From NCBI RefSeq assembly GCF_018873765.1, contig NC_057921.1, forward strand, positions 65,275,557-65,339,556: a stretch of 64,000 nt of DNA, in the 5' to 3' direction. Source of the DNA: Telopea speciosissima. Lineage: Eukaryota > Streptophyta > Magnoliopsida > Proteales > Proteaceae. The translations under genes were made by a program, and so were the position numbers. Below the pieces are notes generated by a model. That model ran no database searches. It saw only the letters and a list, made by a program, of their open reading frames with translations, and had not been told where the DNA came from. Each line of letters begins with the position of its first letter. The first letter of the stretch is position 1. Below, piece after piece: positions 10,201 to 21,585 of the stretch.

Positions 10201-12644
10201 GTCAAAATAATCTTTCAAAAAGATTATTGGACAAAGTTTTCCTTCATTGCATGGAGAGAATTCAGCTATCATGCCAAGGCCCTAAACATCTCCTAATTAA
10301 TGAATAGTCGAACATACCTCCACATTATTGCATGAAACCTTTTTCAACTCATCCGAAAGCCACAATCTATGGAATATTCCCCTTCACCGTGACTTAATGA
10401 TATATTAATTTATGTGTCTATTCCTTTGACTCAAATTCAATTTTTTTTTTCCTTAACATTTATACATAGCCTCAAAGAAAACTGAGTCCAACATTATTTA
10501 TCAAATCCTTTTTCAAAGAACAATCATATAAGGGAGAATTTGTCAACAGACTCTGTGCCAAGCATCAAAATGGTCAAGAGATCATCAAGGTTTTTTTTTC
10601 ATTTTTAATGAAAAAAGAAAAAAAGAAAAAAAAAAGGTCATGATTCAAGAAGGTTCAAAGAAACTTACAAGTTACAGTTTACAAACACTCTCTCAACAAA
10701 ATTAATTGGTATTGCGGAAGAAAAAGTCAGAAAATAATTGAAATTGTGAACCTTTGCATCATTGATACATTCTTCATCCAATACATGATTCGAAATCTCG
10801 GATTTGATTGGCCGATTTTGGTCAGATCTGTTTGGTATCAGCCGAGATTGATCTCGAGATCGATCTGATTCACATGTACGCACAAGGGTAAAAGGTTTTT
10901 AAAAAAAAAAAAAAAAAACAAATTTTTTTTATAATGAAAATGCAGGGGCAAATGCATTATATTTGGTCCGGTTCTGAGCAATACCAATCCAGTGCATTTT
11001 TCCTTCTTTTTTTTTTTTGGGTAGAACATTTTTCCTTGTTTTAGTAAGTAAAATTGTAGAAAACCTATGAAACTTACCTTTTATGGTATGTACAAGACTT
11101 TTGGACAAAAACTCCATAAAACACATATTTGTGAAAATCTCGCTTGTGACGGCCTGCACTGCTTTGTAATATACTGATTCCGGGCCGATTGAAACCGATC
11201 CAGGACAGATCCGGTTTCGATTCTCAGATTTTAAACCCTTAATTGGGCTAGCATCCTTAAGTTCAGTGGGCTGGCTGGACCCAAGATGCTTTTTGAGGCC
11301 CAAACATAATTTCGGTCGATGCATGGCTTGGAAAGTTTTAGTGAACATGGGCCATGTCTGCCTCAAGCCCAACCTTCTCATAATGGGCTTGGACTATGCA
11401 TAGCTAGACCTGGAGTGATGGATTTTCAGAGCCCAATCGTCACAGGAGATTGATTCATCTTTGATATCCGTTCGTCAGTTGTGTAGGTTGATTTCTAGAG
11501 GGAATTCTTTTGGACCTGTGAAGTTTGGGAAGCCCAAAGCCCAGAGATTAAAGTGCTTCTATAAATTTATGAAAATGAGATGAAAGGGGGTTGAGAGTTG
11601 GTGTGTCAACAGTTGGGCCCGGTTTAAGCCGGGCCAAATCAGTCCAACCAATTTAAGGCCTCGCACTATTTTTACCCGTTTGGATAACTGGACCTTGTAA
11701 ACCAGGGCATGAACACGTTTTTTATTTGTTGGTATATCAACGGTCCATAATTGGGCTCAAGGTATTCAGTCAGTCCCAGCTGAAGGATCGTCAGGCCAAC
11801 GGGAATTCTCAATTATTATTTTATCCGTGTTTGAACCAGACACGTTTAATAATCAAGACGACCGATCTTGAACTGTAACTGATGGGTTCAGATCGGGCCT
11901 ACCGGTGCCGGCAACTTTTAACACCCCGAGTTGAGACTTGAGACGAGGAATCACGGGACGAGTATCCATGGAGAGGGCTAAGGATGAATCACGGGAGAAT
12001 ATATAGACATTAAAACTGTGAAGCTGACTTTGTCGTGGAGTGTGAGTTCAAGTTTGTCAGCCTAAAGCCCTCCAAGAACGACAAAAAAAATTCCTCAGAA
12101 AAGAAATCCACTTGGCATATTAATTCGAATAGAAATAATCAAAGAGCCCAAAACAAAGATGAAGATGAGGATTGAGCAGTTGAGATATTCATTATATTAC
12201 AGTGATGGGATTTACTCGTAAAGTCTTAGCTTTGATTACACAATCGAACAAATCCACCCTCAACCAGGTAGTCATTTTCGTGATTCAAATCTATGAAGTG
12301 TTGTTTGACTATGATACAAAGTGTTAGATATTTGATCGATATGTCAAAAGTTCTAGAGCTGATGGAACGCGTTAAATTAAGCCCTTTAACATATCACACA
12401 CTAGATTGGTCCACTTTAATACCCATACACTAGAACTGGGTCCGCATTAGCCATATAACAACAATTTACTATTTTCTTCTTCACGAGCAAGCAACAATGC
12501 AACATTCTACTTTTTTTAATTTACCTAAATATCTTATCCTTCCTACCATACTAAAGTCATAAAAACGAAGCACCAATGTATCCCTCAGCTTTGTGTCTTT
12601 CCACTCTTTACTGTAAGTCCTCTCCCTACTCAATTCACTACTCC
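10201..12644. other. Intergenic region and upstream region of the ABCG gene
   Basis: No gene seen. It contains an ATCGG-type repeat fragment near 10790-10870 and poly(A)/poly(T) runs near 10900 and 11010. At about 11607-11930 there is a GGGCC-rich stretch with weakly inverted ends (GGTGTGTCAAC and TTTTAACACCCC) that may be another old hAT element. The last 200 bp form the presumed promoter and 5' leader of the downstream transporter. A possible TATA-like CATATAAC is at about 12452, and a short upstream ATG frame begins at 12496. Confidence 0.5.
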
Positions 12645-14489
12645 ATGGAAGAACAATCATCACCTTCTTCACCATCAACAACCCCATCACCACCATCGTC
12701 TCCTCCTCCTCCGCTGCCAACGGCGGCAAAGCATTTCAAAACCTTTACAATAACAGCTTCTTCCATCTCCTACACCAAGTCCACCACCACCACAGCCACT
12801 ACAGCCAATTTTCTGTTCAAAACATGTACACCCTCTTCACCTTCTTACATCCTCCGTGACATCTCTTTCACTGCCAACCCTTCGCAGATCCTCGCCATTG
12901 TCGGCCCAAGTGGAGCTGGAAAATCCACTCTGCTTGACATACTCGCAGCACGTACTTCACCCACCCATGGATCTCTTCTCCTCAATTCCTCTCCTCTGAA
13001 CCCATCCACCTTTCGCAAGCTCTCCGCTTATGTTCCTCAGCACGACGCATGCCTTCCATTGCTCACAGTCTCCGAGACCTTTGCCTTTGCTGCTCGCCTT
13101 CTTATCCCCAGTTCATCCCAAATTGCTTCGATTGTGAGCTCTCTGCTTTCGGAACTCCGTCTATCTCACCTCGCACACACCCGCCTCGCCCATGGCCTTT
13201 CCGGAGGCGAGCGCCGCCGTGTCTCCATTGGACTTAGCCTCCTTCATGACCCTGCTGTGTTACTTCTCGATGAGCCCACATCAGGGCTTGACAGTTCCTC
13301 TGCTTTCAACGTAATGCAGACTCTCCGATCGATCACGATTTCGCGTTGCCGGACTGTTGTACTCTCCATACATCAGCCCAGCTTCAAGATCCTTTCGACA
13401 ATTGACTGCATTTTATTGTTATCTAAAGGAACAGTTGTTCACCATGGAACCCTTTCTTCCCTTCAGTGCTTCTTGCTCTCCAATGGGTTCACAGTCCCTC
13501 CGCAGCTTAACGCTTTAGAGTACGCAATGGAGACACTCAGTCAGCTACATGAGAATAAGCCCATCTCGCCATCAGAAATTATTCCTCCATCTCTTCAAAA
13601 TTCTTCAGTTTCAGATAATGGCAGAGGAGAGATCAGATATAAGAGCTCCAGAGTCCGTGAGATCTTCACCCTGTACAACAGATTTTGGAAGATTATTTAC
13701 AGAACTAGGCAGCTTCTTTTGACAAACACATTAGAAGCACTTGGAGTGGGTCTTATATTGGGAACTATTTACATTCATATGGGATTCGATAAGCAGGGAA
13801 TAGAGAAGAGATTGGGGCTTTTTGCCTTCACACTCACCTTCCTCCTCTCATCCACCACTGAAACTCTACCTATCTTCATTAACGAGAGGCCAATCCTCTT
13901 GAGAGAGACCTCAAGTGGCGTTTACAGGCTCTCATCCCATCTGATTGCGAACACACTCGTGTTCTTACCTTACTTGTTAGCTATCGCTATAGTATACTCT
14001 GTTTCTGTCTATTTCATAGTGGGCCTCTGTGCTACTTGGCAAGCTTTCGTCTACTTTGTACTGGTTATATGGATTGTCTTTCTAATGGGGAATTCGTTTG
14101 TCCTCTTCTTGAGCTCTCTTGCTCCAAATTACATTGCAGGGACATCACTGGTAACAGTATTTCTGGGTGCTTTCTTCCTCTTCTCCGGCTACTTCATCTC
14201 GAAAGATAGATTACCCAAGTATTGGCTTGTGATGCACTATTTCTCCATGTACAAGTATGCCCTGGATGCGCTACTCATCAACGAGTACTCGTGCCTTGTT
14301 TCAAGGTGTTTGATATGGTACGAAGAGAACAAGACATGCATGGTAACAGGGCGTGATGTACTGGAGACGAGAGGATTACATGAGAAGCAGAAGTGGACTA
14401 ACATTTACATTCTGATTGGGTTCTTCGTTTTCTATCGCGTTCTTTGTTTGCTGGTTTTGATCAGAAGGGCATCGAGGTCGAAGAAATAA
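12645..14489 (+). CDS. ABCG8: ABC transporter G family half-transporter (AtABCG8/ABCG4-like)
   Basis: Intronless, 614 residues from the ATG at 12645 (MEEQSSPSS); an in-frame ATG at 12576 would add 23 residues. I prefer 12645 because the extension looks non-conserved. The nucleotide-binding domain comes first, as in all ABCG/WBC proteins: Walker A GPSGAGKS at residues 87-94, Q-loop near 132, signature LSGGERRRVSIG at 185-196, Walker B LLLDEP at 206-211 and H-loop SIHQPS. Roughly residues 350-610 hold about six membrane segments, with motifs TETLPIFINERPILLRET and SGYFISKDRLPKYW. Half-transporters work as dimers and export lipids, wax precursors or small metabolites; the substrate of this subgroup is not settled. 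Similarity to AtABCG8, also intronless, is high along the whole length as far as I can judge. No truncation is seen. Confidence 0.95.
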   Translation: MEEQSSPSSPSTTPSPPSSPPPPLPTAAKHFKTFTITASSISYTKSTTTTATTANFLFKTCTPSSPSYILRDISFTANPSQILAIVGPSGAGKSTLLDILAARTSPTHGSLLLNSSPLNPSTFRKLSAYVPQHDACLPLLTVSETFAFAARLLIPSSSQIASIVSSLLSELRLSHLAHTRLAHGLSGGERRRVSIGLSLLHDPAVLLLDEPTSGLDSSSAFNVMQTLRSITISRCRTVVLSIHQPSFKILSTIDCILLLSKGTVVHHGTLSSLQCFLLSNGFTVPPQLNALEYAMETLSQLHENKPISPSEIIPPSLQNSSVSDNGRGEIRYKSSRVREIFTLYNRFWKIIYRTRQLLLTNTLEALGVGLILGTIYIHMGFDKQGIEKRLGLFAFTLTFLLSSTTETLPIFINERPILLRETSSGVYRLSSHLIANTLVFLPYLLAIAIVYSVSVYFIVGLCATWQAFVYFVLVIWIVFLMGNSFVLFLSSLAPNYIAGTSLVTVFLGAFFLFSGYFISKDRLPKYWLVMHYFSMYKYALDALLINEYSCLVSRCLIWYEENKTCMVTGRDVLETRGLHEKQKWTNIYILIGFFVFYRVLCLLVLIRRASRSKK

Positions 14490-15074
14490 CGTGTATGGGG
14501 CTTCGAGGTTTAAGAAATAAGGTGTATAGTATAGGTTTTGTTTTTCCTTCTTCCCTCTCTTTTTCAGCCCCTCGCTACTGAAAGCCATGAATCTTGTGCT
14601 CTACTTTTTTTAAGTTTTTGAAAGGGAATTGCAAATTTCGGTTATCAAAAATTAAGAACCAGATTGTTATTCTTTCTTTATCGAACTTAATTGGGTTACA
14701 TCAATTCCTCTGTCTCTTCCCTCTTTCTATCTACTTCATCATCGCCGAAGACTCTCCTCTCCTGATCGATCTTCTGTAAATGTGGCAGGCCAGTTCCGAG
14801 TCCAAATTGCAATGGATGGAGTATAGATCGAGTACAGAATGCGAGTCATTGATTGATGCTCACGTGAAGAAGAAGAAGAAAAGAAGGTGAACCCGTGATC
14901 ATGCACTAGGCCTGCAATGGAGCAAATGGACAAACAGAAAAGAAAAGCTCTGAGACAAAAGACCGTATGGTGTGGTGTGGTTTGGTATGGTGATGTTGGA
15001 TCACGACAACTACCCTTGTGGGTTCCACTAGGCTTAGACCTCAACCTCTTAACCATTCATGGTTTATAATTCAT
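14490..15074. other. Downstream of ABCG gene, no gene seen
   Basis: Presumed 3' UTR followed by AT-rich sequence. GAAGAAGAAG-type low complexity is at about 14865-14885. Nothing else was recognised. Confidence 0.5.
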
Positions 15075-16575
15075 GGGAAATTATCAGTGCCAACCCTGAC
15101 GTTCGCCTATATTTTAAGGCACATCCATTAATTATCATAATATCAACCATTATCCATTTTTTAACGGTGTTAACATATGCAATTTTTTTATCAATATATC
15201 TTTTATATTAAAAAAAAAAAAAACCTATTCTTAAACAAATTTCCTATTTTACCCTCTCCATCTCATCCTCTACCTCCACCTCAACTTCCACCCCCACCTC
15301 ATTTTCAGGCACCTCGGCCCTGCTGTGCAACCCCCACTCCCACTCCCCACTGCTCTCCCCACCACCGGGCGTCCCTGCCAATCACTCCCATCCCTAAATT
15401 TCCACACTTGCAAGTCTATCGGTACAGAGAACAATAGGAGCAAAAACAGTAACGACCAGCAAGAACAAAACGGACTTTCTTAACATCATATTTTCTCTTG
15501 CCGCAACCGAGAGCAAAACCAGAAAACCACTTCCACGATTCTGGTTCCAGACCAGTCAACTTTCTTCGAAGGTTTCTGCTTAGGCATTAATGAAAAAAGT
15601 AAAACTTTGAATTGATCTTCCATTCAAAACCAGAAAACAAAACTAAAAAATTTGTCATCACAGACTCGATAAAAATCCCATCTTGAAACATTGTATTATA
15701 CAAATTAATAATAAACAAAAACGAAAGAAATAGAATGCAATACCTGGGCTTTGTTAAAGAAGACTTCGTTTTTGGCGTGCATAAGAATCTCTGTTTCTCC
15801 TTCTTTGATGAGAAGCAGGGCGGCGATTGGCACTGCGGTTCTGGTAGTGGTGCTTATATCTCAATCTCTCTCAGATCAAATCCAAAGAAAGAAATTTCGT
15901 TTTCCTTTTTTCTTACTCTTCCTGACGCATCATGATTTCCTCCAACTACTGTTCCTCCGTCTTTCCTTTCCACCTTTCCCGCATTGAATCTTGCATTCCC
16001 TTTGCCTAATCAAAAACAATTTAACGCACAAAAAACGCCAGGGGTGATAATTAGGAAATTTTAAATTGCTATATGGAAAGTGAGAGAAGTGGAAGGGGGC
16101 TTGCTGCTGCAACTCGAGCTTGTGATCAATTGAGAGTGAGACTTGGAGAGAGAACTTGCCTCTGCAACTGGAGCTTGGTCGGAAAACTGATGAAGGATGT
16201 GCAATCCAGTGTGAGGACGATGGTCGCCGAAGTGAGGAAAATGGTGGTCGGTTGACGCCGGGCTGCTTTATCGCCAGAGTAGGTCATAGTAGGTTGCAGT
16301 GGATTCTCCAAGGTTGTCGGTGAGTGTGAGAAAGAAGGGTCTGTGGGTGTTTTAATTGAAAGGGTAGATTAAGTACTTTGCCCACTAAGAAGGGTACAAT
16401 TGTCTTTTAAAAAATATTTAATTGTTGACATCACCACTTAACACCTCTTAACTAATGGTAGGGGGTCTGTGTGGAATTACATTGGTAAAGCAAGGGGTGG
16501 CACTAATATTATGATAATTAGTGGGTGTGCCTTAAAATATAGGCAAACGTCAAGGGGTGGTGTTGATAATTTCCC
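15075..16575. mobile_element. Pack-MULE-like element (long terminal inverted repeats)
   Basis: Terminal inverted repeats of about 75 bp. The left end starts GGGAAATTATCAGTGCC and the right end finishes GGTGTTGATAATTTCCC. Both share GACGTT(C/T)GCCTATATTTTAAGGCACA and an ATTATCATAATAT block. Flanking nonamers ATAATTCAT (15066-15074) and ATAATTTTC (16576-16584) agree at six positions, fitting a decayed 9-bp Mutator duplication. The interior lacks a transposase and carries exon-like host sequence (15744-15809). Its ends resemble those of the MITE at 38178-38561. Confidence 0.8.
15744..15809 (-). pseudogene. Captured exon fragment resembling TRM1 (tRNA m2,2G26 methyltransferase)
   Basis: On the minus strand, 22 codons read IKEGETEILMHAKNEVFFNK then AQ, followed at once by a consensus donor (CAG|gtattg). 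The EG-AEIL...NEVFFN-(A/P)VQ pattern is the conserved N-terminal motif of eukaryotic Trm1/TRMT1 proteins. Codons upstream in the same frame continue briefly before a stop. A fragment ending at a splice donor inside a transposon suggests capture of genomic exon plus intron. The assignment rests on remembered family motifs and needs a protein search. Confidence 0.5.
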
Positions 16576-16627
16576 ATAATTTTCCTTTATTCATACACAT
16601 TTGACATTTCATTAGAAAGTAGAAGAT

Positions 16628-16832
16628 TCTCCCATGCTATAAAAGACTTTCACAAGAGTACGGTTCCTCTGCACGTACCAACATGTGAACGTATATGTGA
16701 GAGCCAATCACATTTTAATTTTGTTTTCATAAAAACCCATCTTCCCCTTGTAAATGATAAAAATAGGACTGGTGGTTGGCTCTCACATGTACGGTCACCT
16801 GTTGATACGTGTAGATGATCGATTCTCCTTTC
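16628..16832. repeat. Palindromic element, GTGAGAGCCAATCAC family
   Basis: Left arm CACGTACCAACATGTGAACG-TATATGTGAGAGCCAATCAC pairs with right arm GTTGGCTCTCACATGTACGG-TCACCTGTTGATACGTG. The centre contains ACCCATCTTCCCCTTGTAAATG. A second copy in opposite orientation is at 30710-30850. Confidence 0.8.
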
Positions 16833-16859
16833 ACAAGCCCTCCCCGGGTAGCAGCAAAG

Positions 16860-19060
16860 TTTCGTCCTCCCCAAGGTGTCAGACGGTTGGTTTGGTCCGA
16901 TTTAAGATGGGTTCAATAATTTTGGTGTAATATGGGTCAAACCAAAATCAAACCGCTGAACTTTGGTCGCTTGGTCCAGGTAAGTAGGAATATTATATAT
17001 ATTAATCGAGGGGGGAGTGGAGGACAAGGGGTGGATTTGGTTCCTCTCCAATGAGGACATCGCCCAATGAGTCTCTAATGAGGCTCGAAGAGGTGACACA
17101 TGGCAAATTCTAATGTAATGGTTGGAATTTAAAAACCTATAAATTGGTGCTGCTTCGTCAGCACCTTCATCGTCGTCGTCTGCATCGTCGGTGCTCACAA
17201 CCTACCGTCGCTCGGTCACCTACTAATTTAACTTGATGTCTTGCGTCTGCCAACCTCGCTTGGCCTTCCTCCTGCCGGTTCTATTTAGTTCGCTCGGCCT
17301 TCTGCTGTTTCACTATCAGCTGCAAGACCGAAGTCCGCAAGACTGTCTTCTTTGCTCGATCAGCAGGCTCATTGTCGTTGACCTCCGTAAGACCAGTGCC
17401 CCTCCGTCATGGCGGTCTCCTTCGCTAGGCCAGCTTCCCGTTTGGTCGTGGCCCTTTGCAAGGCCAGTGCCCCTCCGCCTTGGTTGCCTTCTTGCCGATG
17501 GTTCTCCAACTTCATCTTGTTGCCCTTCTTCTTTATTATGGGCTTCATTACTCTTGTTTTAAACCCATGTGGGCTTTTGGGTTGCATTAGACATGCGTCT
17601 GTGTCACATTCTTTCTTGATGCCCATATGGGCTTGTGTTGCAGTCTATAATGGACTTCGGTTTCCATTTCTGGGCTTTAATACATTTTATAATCATCCAA
17701 AAAATATTCCATTCCTCGCTTTACCTGTAGCCAAACCCGACTTGCTGAATTTGTAATCCCATTTGTACCTCCTTGGTTTCAAACCCGAATACTCCTCTTT
17801 GACTTCCTTTGAGCAGAAAACCTTACGAATCATCTTAATGTTCATCGAACCCTAGCTTGGCTATGACCTTATTTGCAAGAGCACTCGAACCGTAGCTTGC
17901 TGCGACTTCTTCTTAGATGTACTGCAGCTGTGATCATGGTTTGAGGAATATGTATCGGTTCTGTCATATCGGCTGATCAATCGATACCAATTTTTGACCA
18001 AACCCGTATCAGTGGATCAGTACAGACAGGACTAAAAATGTAAAAAACTTTAATTTTTCAAAGAAAAGAAAGGTAAATCTGTCCGATCCAAGCCAATCCG
18101 GATCGACGATACAGAGTACTAAAACCCTGGTTGTGATTCTCCAGTTCTTAAACAAGATGTTTGACAGCAAGCTCTAATGTGTTGGATTTGAGATTAAGAA
18201 TCTTAGTTTGAAGTTTTTCCTCTTTTGAATTGTTTTTGCTCGTCTAAAGATGATTGGCATCACTCATTCTATGCTTGCTTTTTTGCTTTGTTATTTGATA
18301 GGGACTTAGTCTAGAAAGATGATTGACATCGTTTAATTCAGTTTTCTCAGAAGTGGCCAAGGCCCATTGCTCGATTACAAGTTATACGAGTCCCTTTGGC
18401 CACAAGATTTACAAGACAAGCATGGCAAATTTTTATGAAGTTGGTATACCCTCAGTACTGCACTTTTAATTTTTTTTTTTTTTTTTGTGTGCGCGCACAC
18501 ACACATATGGCTGCCGGTGTGGCTGCAGGCTTCGTTGCACAGCCCCGCACATGCTTGCGGGCATGACTGCTCATGGTTGCGTGATGCTGCGACCTTTATT
18601 GCATAGAAGAATAGACTAGATAGGGGAGTGCTAATCTAAATCGACGGATCACTCCGATGCCTAAATTAGACCTTTCACAACTGATAAATCTTCAAGTAGA
18701 GAAAGTAAGAAGTGAATTGGCCCATTTACCTATGCTAGGGATGGCAATTTATAGGACTAAGCTAATTGATCAATCTAGGGCTTTAGATACACATAGACCA
18801 TTATCTGTGATTCTTGTTCGCGTACTTGGCGTCCTCTGGGGTGGACACCTATTGCTGGAGAGTCATGCGGAATGCATGCTCCTAACCGGGCTGGTTACTT
18901 GCTGAGTTAATCTCTTGTTTGGGTTTAGCCTCCTAGCTACTCAAGTTGTCTCTTCAGCTGTGATGGCGTTGATTCGTTGCCGGTTGCTAATCTGGTGGAT
19001 ATGTGTAGGATTAGCTGACTGTATTTAGATAGCTCGGTTCGGTAGAGCCTAAGTCGACCA
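16860..19060. other. Intergenic, no gene seen
   Basis: No convincing coding frame. At 17030-17110 lies a half copy of the palindrome seen at 39869-40046 (CATCGCCCAATGAGT). At 17930-18135 there is a copy of the ATCGG-rich dispersed repeat with ends TCATGGTTTGAGG and ACTAAAACCCTGGTTG. A T-run followed by GTGTGCGCGCACACACACA is at about 18470-18505. Confidence 0.5.
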
Positions 19061-19069
19061 TTGAGTTCA

Positions 19070-19209
19070 GATCTGCTACCCACATGGGGACGGGTGGGGA
19101 CAGATCTGAACCCTCCATAGGGGTGTGGGACCCGCCTCTAAGGTGTGGGACCCACGTCCCATGGAGGGGTCAGATCTGTCCCCACCTGTCCCCATGTGGG
19201 TAGCTGATC
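19070..19209. repeat. Palindromic element, GATCTG / CCCACATGGGGAC family
   Basis: Left arm GATCTGCTACCCACATGGGG-ACGGGTGGGGACAGATCTGA pairs nearly throughout with right arm TCAGATCTGTCCCCACCTGT-CCCCATGTGGGTAGCTGATC. Two GTGTGGGACC units lie between. The same family is at 8768-8895 and 21131-21264. Confidence 0.85.
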
Positions 19210-19432
19210 CGGATTCTTGACCATTTGGCCGAGCTCAATCGTGCCTGATTTAAATTCGTTGGTCGGTGACATTTTCGTTGACGGTTGAGTCATTGACTGT
19301 CCCTTATTTCACATCGGTTAATAGATCGATTCAGGTCATAAAGGACAGGTGGCAGAACATGATTGATCAGTACCAATCTGGTTCATCACATAGCCCTGCA
19401 CATAGTTGTGTTGGAGTGGCTGCACAACCTTA

Positions 19433-19580
19433 GAAAATTATCTCCTTCAGGTTCCTTAATTCCTCTAATAGGAGGGGTAGACTCCACCTGGGCAGAATGT
19501 TTGGATAGGGGTAGGGTGGTCATTCCTCTAGCAAGGGAACTGGGTCGGGGAGGAAACTAGAGGAAATAAAGATCCGCACA
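19433..19580. repeat. Homologue of the 575-1850 segment lacking the hAT insertion
   Basis: The sequence follows 580-681 and then 1788-1850: AAAATTATCTCC, AATAGGAGGGGTAGACTCCA, GGGCAGAATGTTTGGATAGG, GGTGGTCATTCC, then GGGAACTGGGTCGGGGA and GGAAATAAAGATCC. The site where the hAT element sits at 674 is continuous here, so this copy is a natural unoccupied site. Confidence 0.7.
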
Positions 19581-19607
19581 ACCCCACACATGATAGTAGA
19601 TACATAC

Positions 19608-19655
19608 TTACACACACGCATACGCACATATGTGCACACACACGCACACACCGAC
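19608..19655. repeat. CA-rich microsatellite
   Basis: Imperfect (CA)n, with ACACACGCATACGCACATAT and GTGCACACACACGCACACACC. It lies just before the palindrome at 19695. Confidence 0.85.
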
Positions 19656-19694
19656 AAAGCACAAGAAAAAGGGGAAGGGGGGGGGGGAAGGAAC

Positions 19695-19872
19695 ACAATT
19701 TGGTTCCTCTATTGTCGAGCTGCCCGGCAGGACCATGCTGCCCAGACACAGTGTTGTGCACAATATCCGCCTTATCCCTGCCCAAATGCCTTGCCCGAGT
19801 GGGGGTAAGGCGGTCTTTGCACGCAGCACCGTGTCTGGACAGCATGGTCCTGCCGGGCAGCTCGGCAGTAAA
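19695..19872. repeat. Palindromic element, GAGCTGCCCGGCAGG family
   Basis: Left arm GAGCTGCCCGGCAGGACCAT-GCTGCCCAGACACAGTG pairs with right arm CACCGTGTCTGGACAGCATG-GTCCTGCCGGGCAGCTC almost perfectly. The inner arms CCGCCTTATCCCTGCCC and GGGGGTAAGGCGG also pair. It would fold into a very stable hairpin. Confidence 0.88.
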
Positions 19873-19879
19873 AGGAACA

Positions 19880-21130
19880 CACAATGACACAAAACACAAG
19901 AAATGGGTAGGGGAAGGAACACATTCTAGAAGGATTCAGCTGGGCCCACCTCACGCCACTCAACCCTATTCCCATAATCCCATTACATTACTTATATAAT
20001 TATATATTATGTGAGTACGTTTAAAACAAAAAACTAAATTATGTGAGGAAAAAGACCAAGGTAGCATCGTGTTACCAATTATTATTAGAACTGAATTAAT
20101 TATCTAAGTCCTTTTCGATTAAGTAAGTCAACCTTCCCACCTATAGTTCTGCGCTGTAACCCACTAACTTTTGCGGAGGATAAAGCCCATGAAATCCATG
20201 GACCCACACCATGACGTTAAGAAACACTTTTGGGGTCCTCTCTTTCATTCATGCTCCATGTGTGAAGACTTGGGCATCCCTTTCAACCCAAGCAATTATT
20301 TCAACTCAAGTTTTTTTTTTTTTTGGTAATATTTCAACCCAAGTTTGTGAAAGTAAACTTATTGACATGTTGGAAATTACAGTGTTATAGTATAAAAATC
20401 AAATTGTTCAGTTTTCATTATAATAAGGGAAAAGTGTAATAAAAAAAATTTGTTCAGTTTCTTTGTCTCTTTTTTTTTTTGATGAAAAAGTTTCTCTGTC
20501 TTTAGATACATAGCTATCTCCACTTAATGATTGAAATAGATTAGACTCTTCGACATTTTATTAGAGTCCATATCCTTTTGTTATTTATTCTAAATTGTTT
20601 GTCCACCTCTAGTAATGTAGAGAAGGTTTTTTAATCGATTGGACCGACAAAAATCTACCTGATCATGTTAAAGATATTGATTTTTCAATTCAACTTTCAA
20701 CAACACAACTTCTCATTATGATGGAGTTACAAGAGTCATAATATCTTTTGCAATGGGCAGCCATTGGACTGATATTTTAGAGCCAAATTCGCATGCTTAA
20801 GAGGTCTACACAGTTTCCGAAGTTTTGTGTGCGATTTCAAGAAATTAGTTTCCTATTTTATTTTTCTATATTAATTTGTTTCATATTTTATTGAAGTATC
20901 CTTTTCCTGTGTAATTCAACCTCCTTATATAAAGGTCATTTTGGATAAATTAAAGTATCTTAAATTTTATGACCTAATTACTTTCTTTGCACTTCTTCCT
21001 AATTGGAATTAGGGTTTTCATTAGCTCGAGGATTCAAAGGTCGTAACCACCAAAATGAGATCTAGCCCCCCATACTCCCTATTGCATCATATAGAGCTAG
21101 GTATCCCTAAACCACCCGTGAAAGGAACGA
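19880..21130. other. Intergenic, no gene seen
   Basis: AT-rich, with poly(T) runs near 20310 and 20470 and several TTTCAACCCAAG repeats at 20280-20345. No coding frame or known element was recognised. Confidence 0.5.
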
Positions 21131-21264
21131 GTCCGGATCAGCTACCCAGATGGGTACGGGTGGGGACAAATCTAATCCCTTCATGGGGCATTGATCCCAC
21201 ACCCCCATGGAGGATTCAGATCTGTCCCCACCCATCCCCATGTGGGTTACAAATTTGAATTCGA
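21131..21264. repeat. Palindromic element, GATCTG / CCCACATGGGGAC family
   Basis: Third copy of the family at 19070: GTCCGGATCAGCTACCCAGA and GGTGGGGACAAATCT at the left; AGATCTGTCCCCACCCATCC and CCATGTGGGTTAC at the right. It lies about 320 bp beyond the 3' end of the RBOH gene. Confidence 0.8.
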
Positions 21265-21585
21265 AAGGAACTATGTGCCAATCCAACAAGAAACACAAAT
21301 TTGAGATATGCAGACTCACTCGAGAATTTCATATTTTTTCTCAGATTCAGTCATACACTAAAAAAAATGGAGGGAGCTATAGGTTTCAAGAACAAATATA
21401 CTTGTACATCAGGGAAAATTTTTGATTATCAAATAAGTTTCCCCGATCTCTCATTATTATTTTTAGTATAAATTTGCTTTCTTTTCTTTTTCCCTATACA
21501 TATTACTTTTTGGGTTTTTTTGTACAAAAGGTAGTGAGTGGTGGGAAGTGAAGGTTAAGTAAAGAGGCAGCACAAGCCGGAAACC

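Noticed and set aside
17233-17756. Overlapping plus frames of about 110 codons
   Set aside because: Repetitive 'AGGCCAGTGCCCCTCCG' units create them; no domain or splice context.
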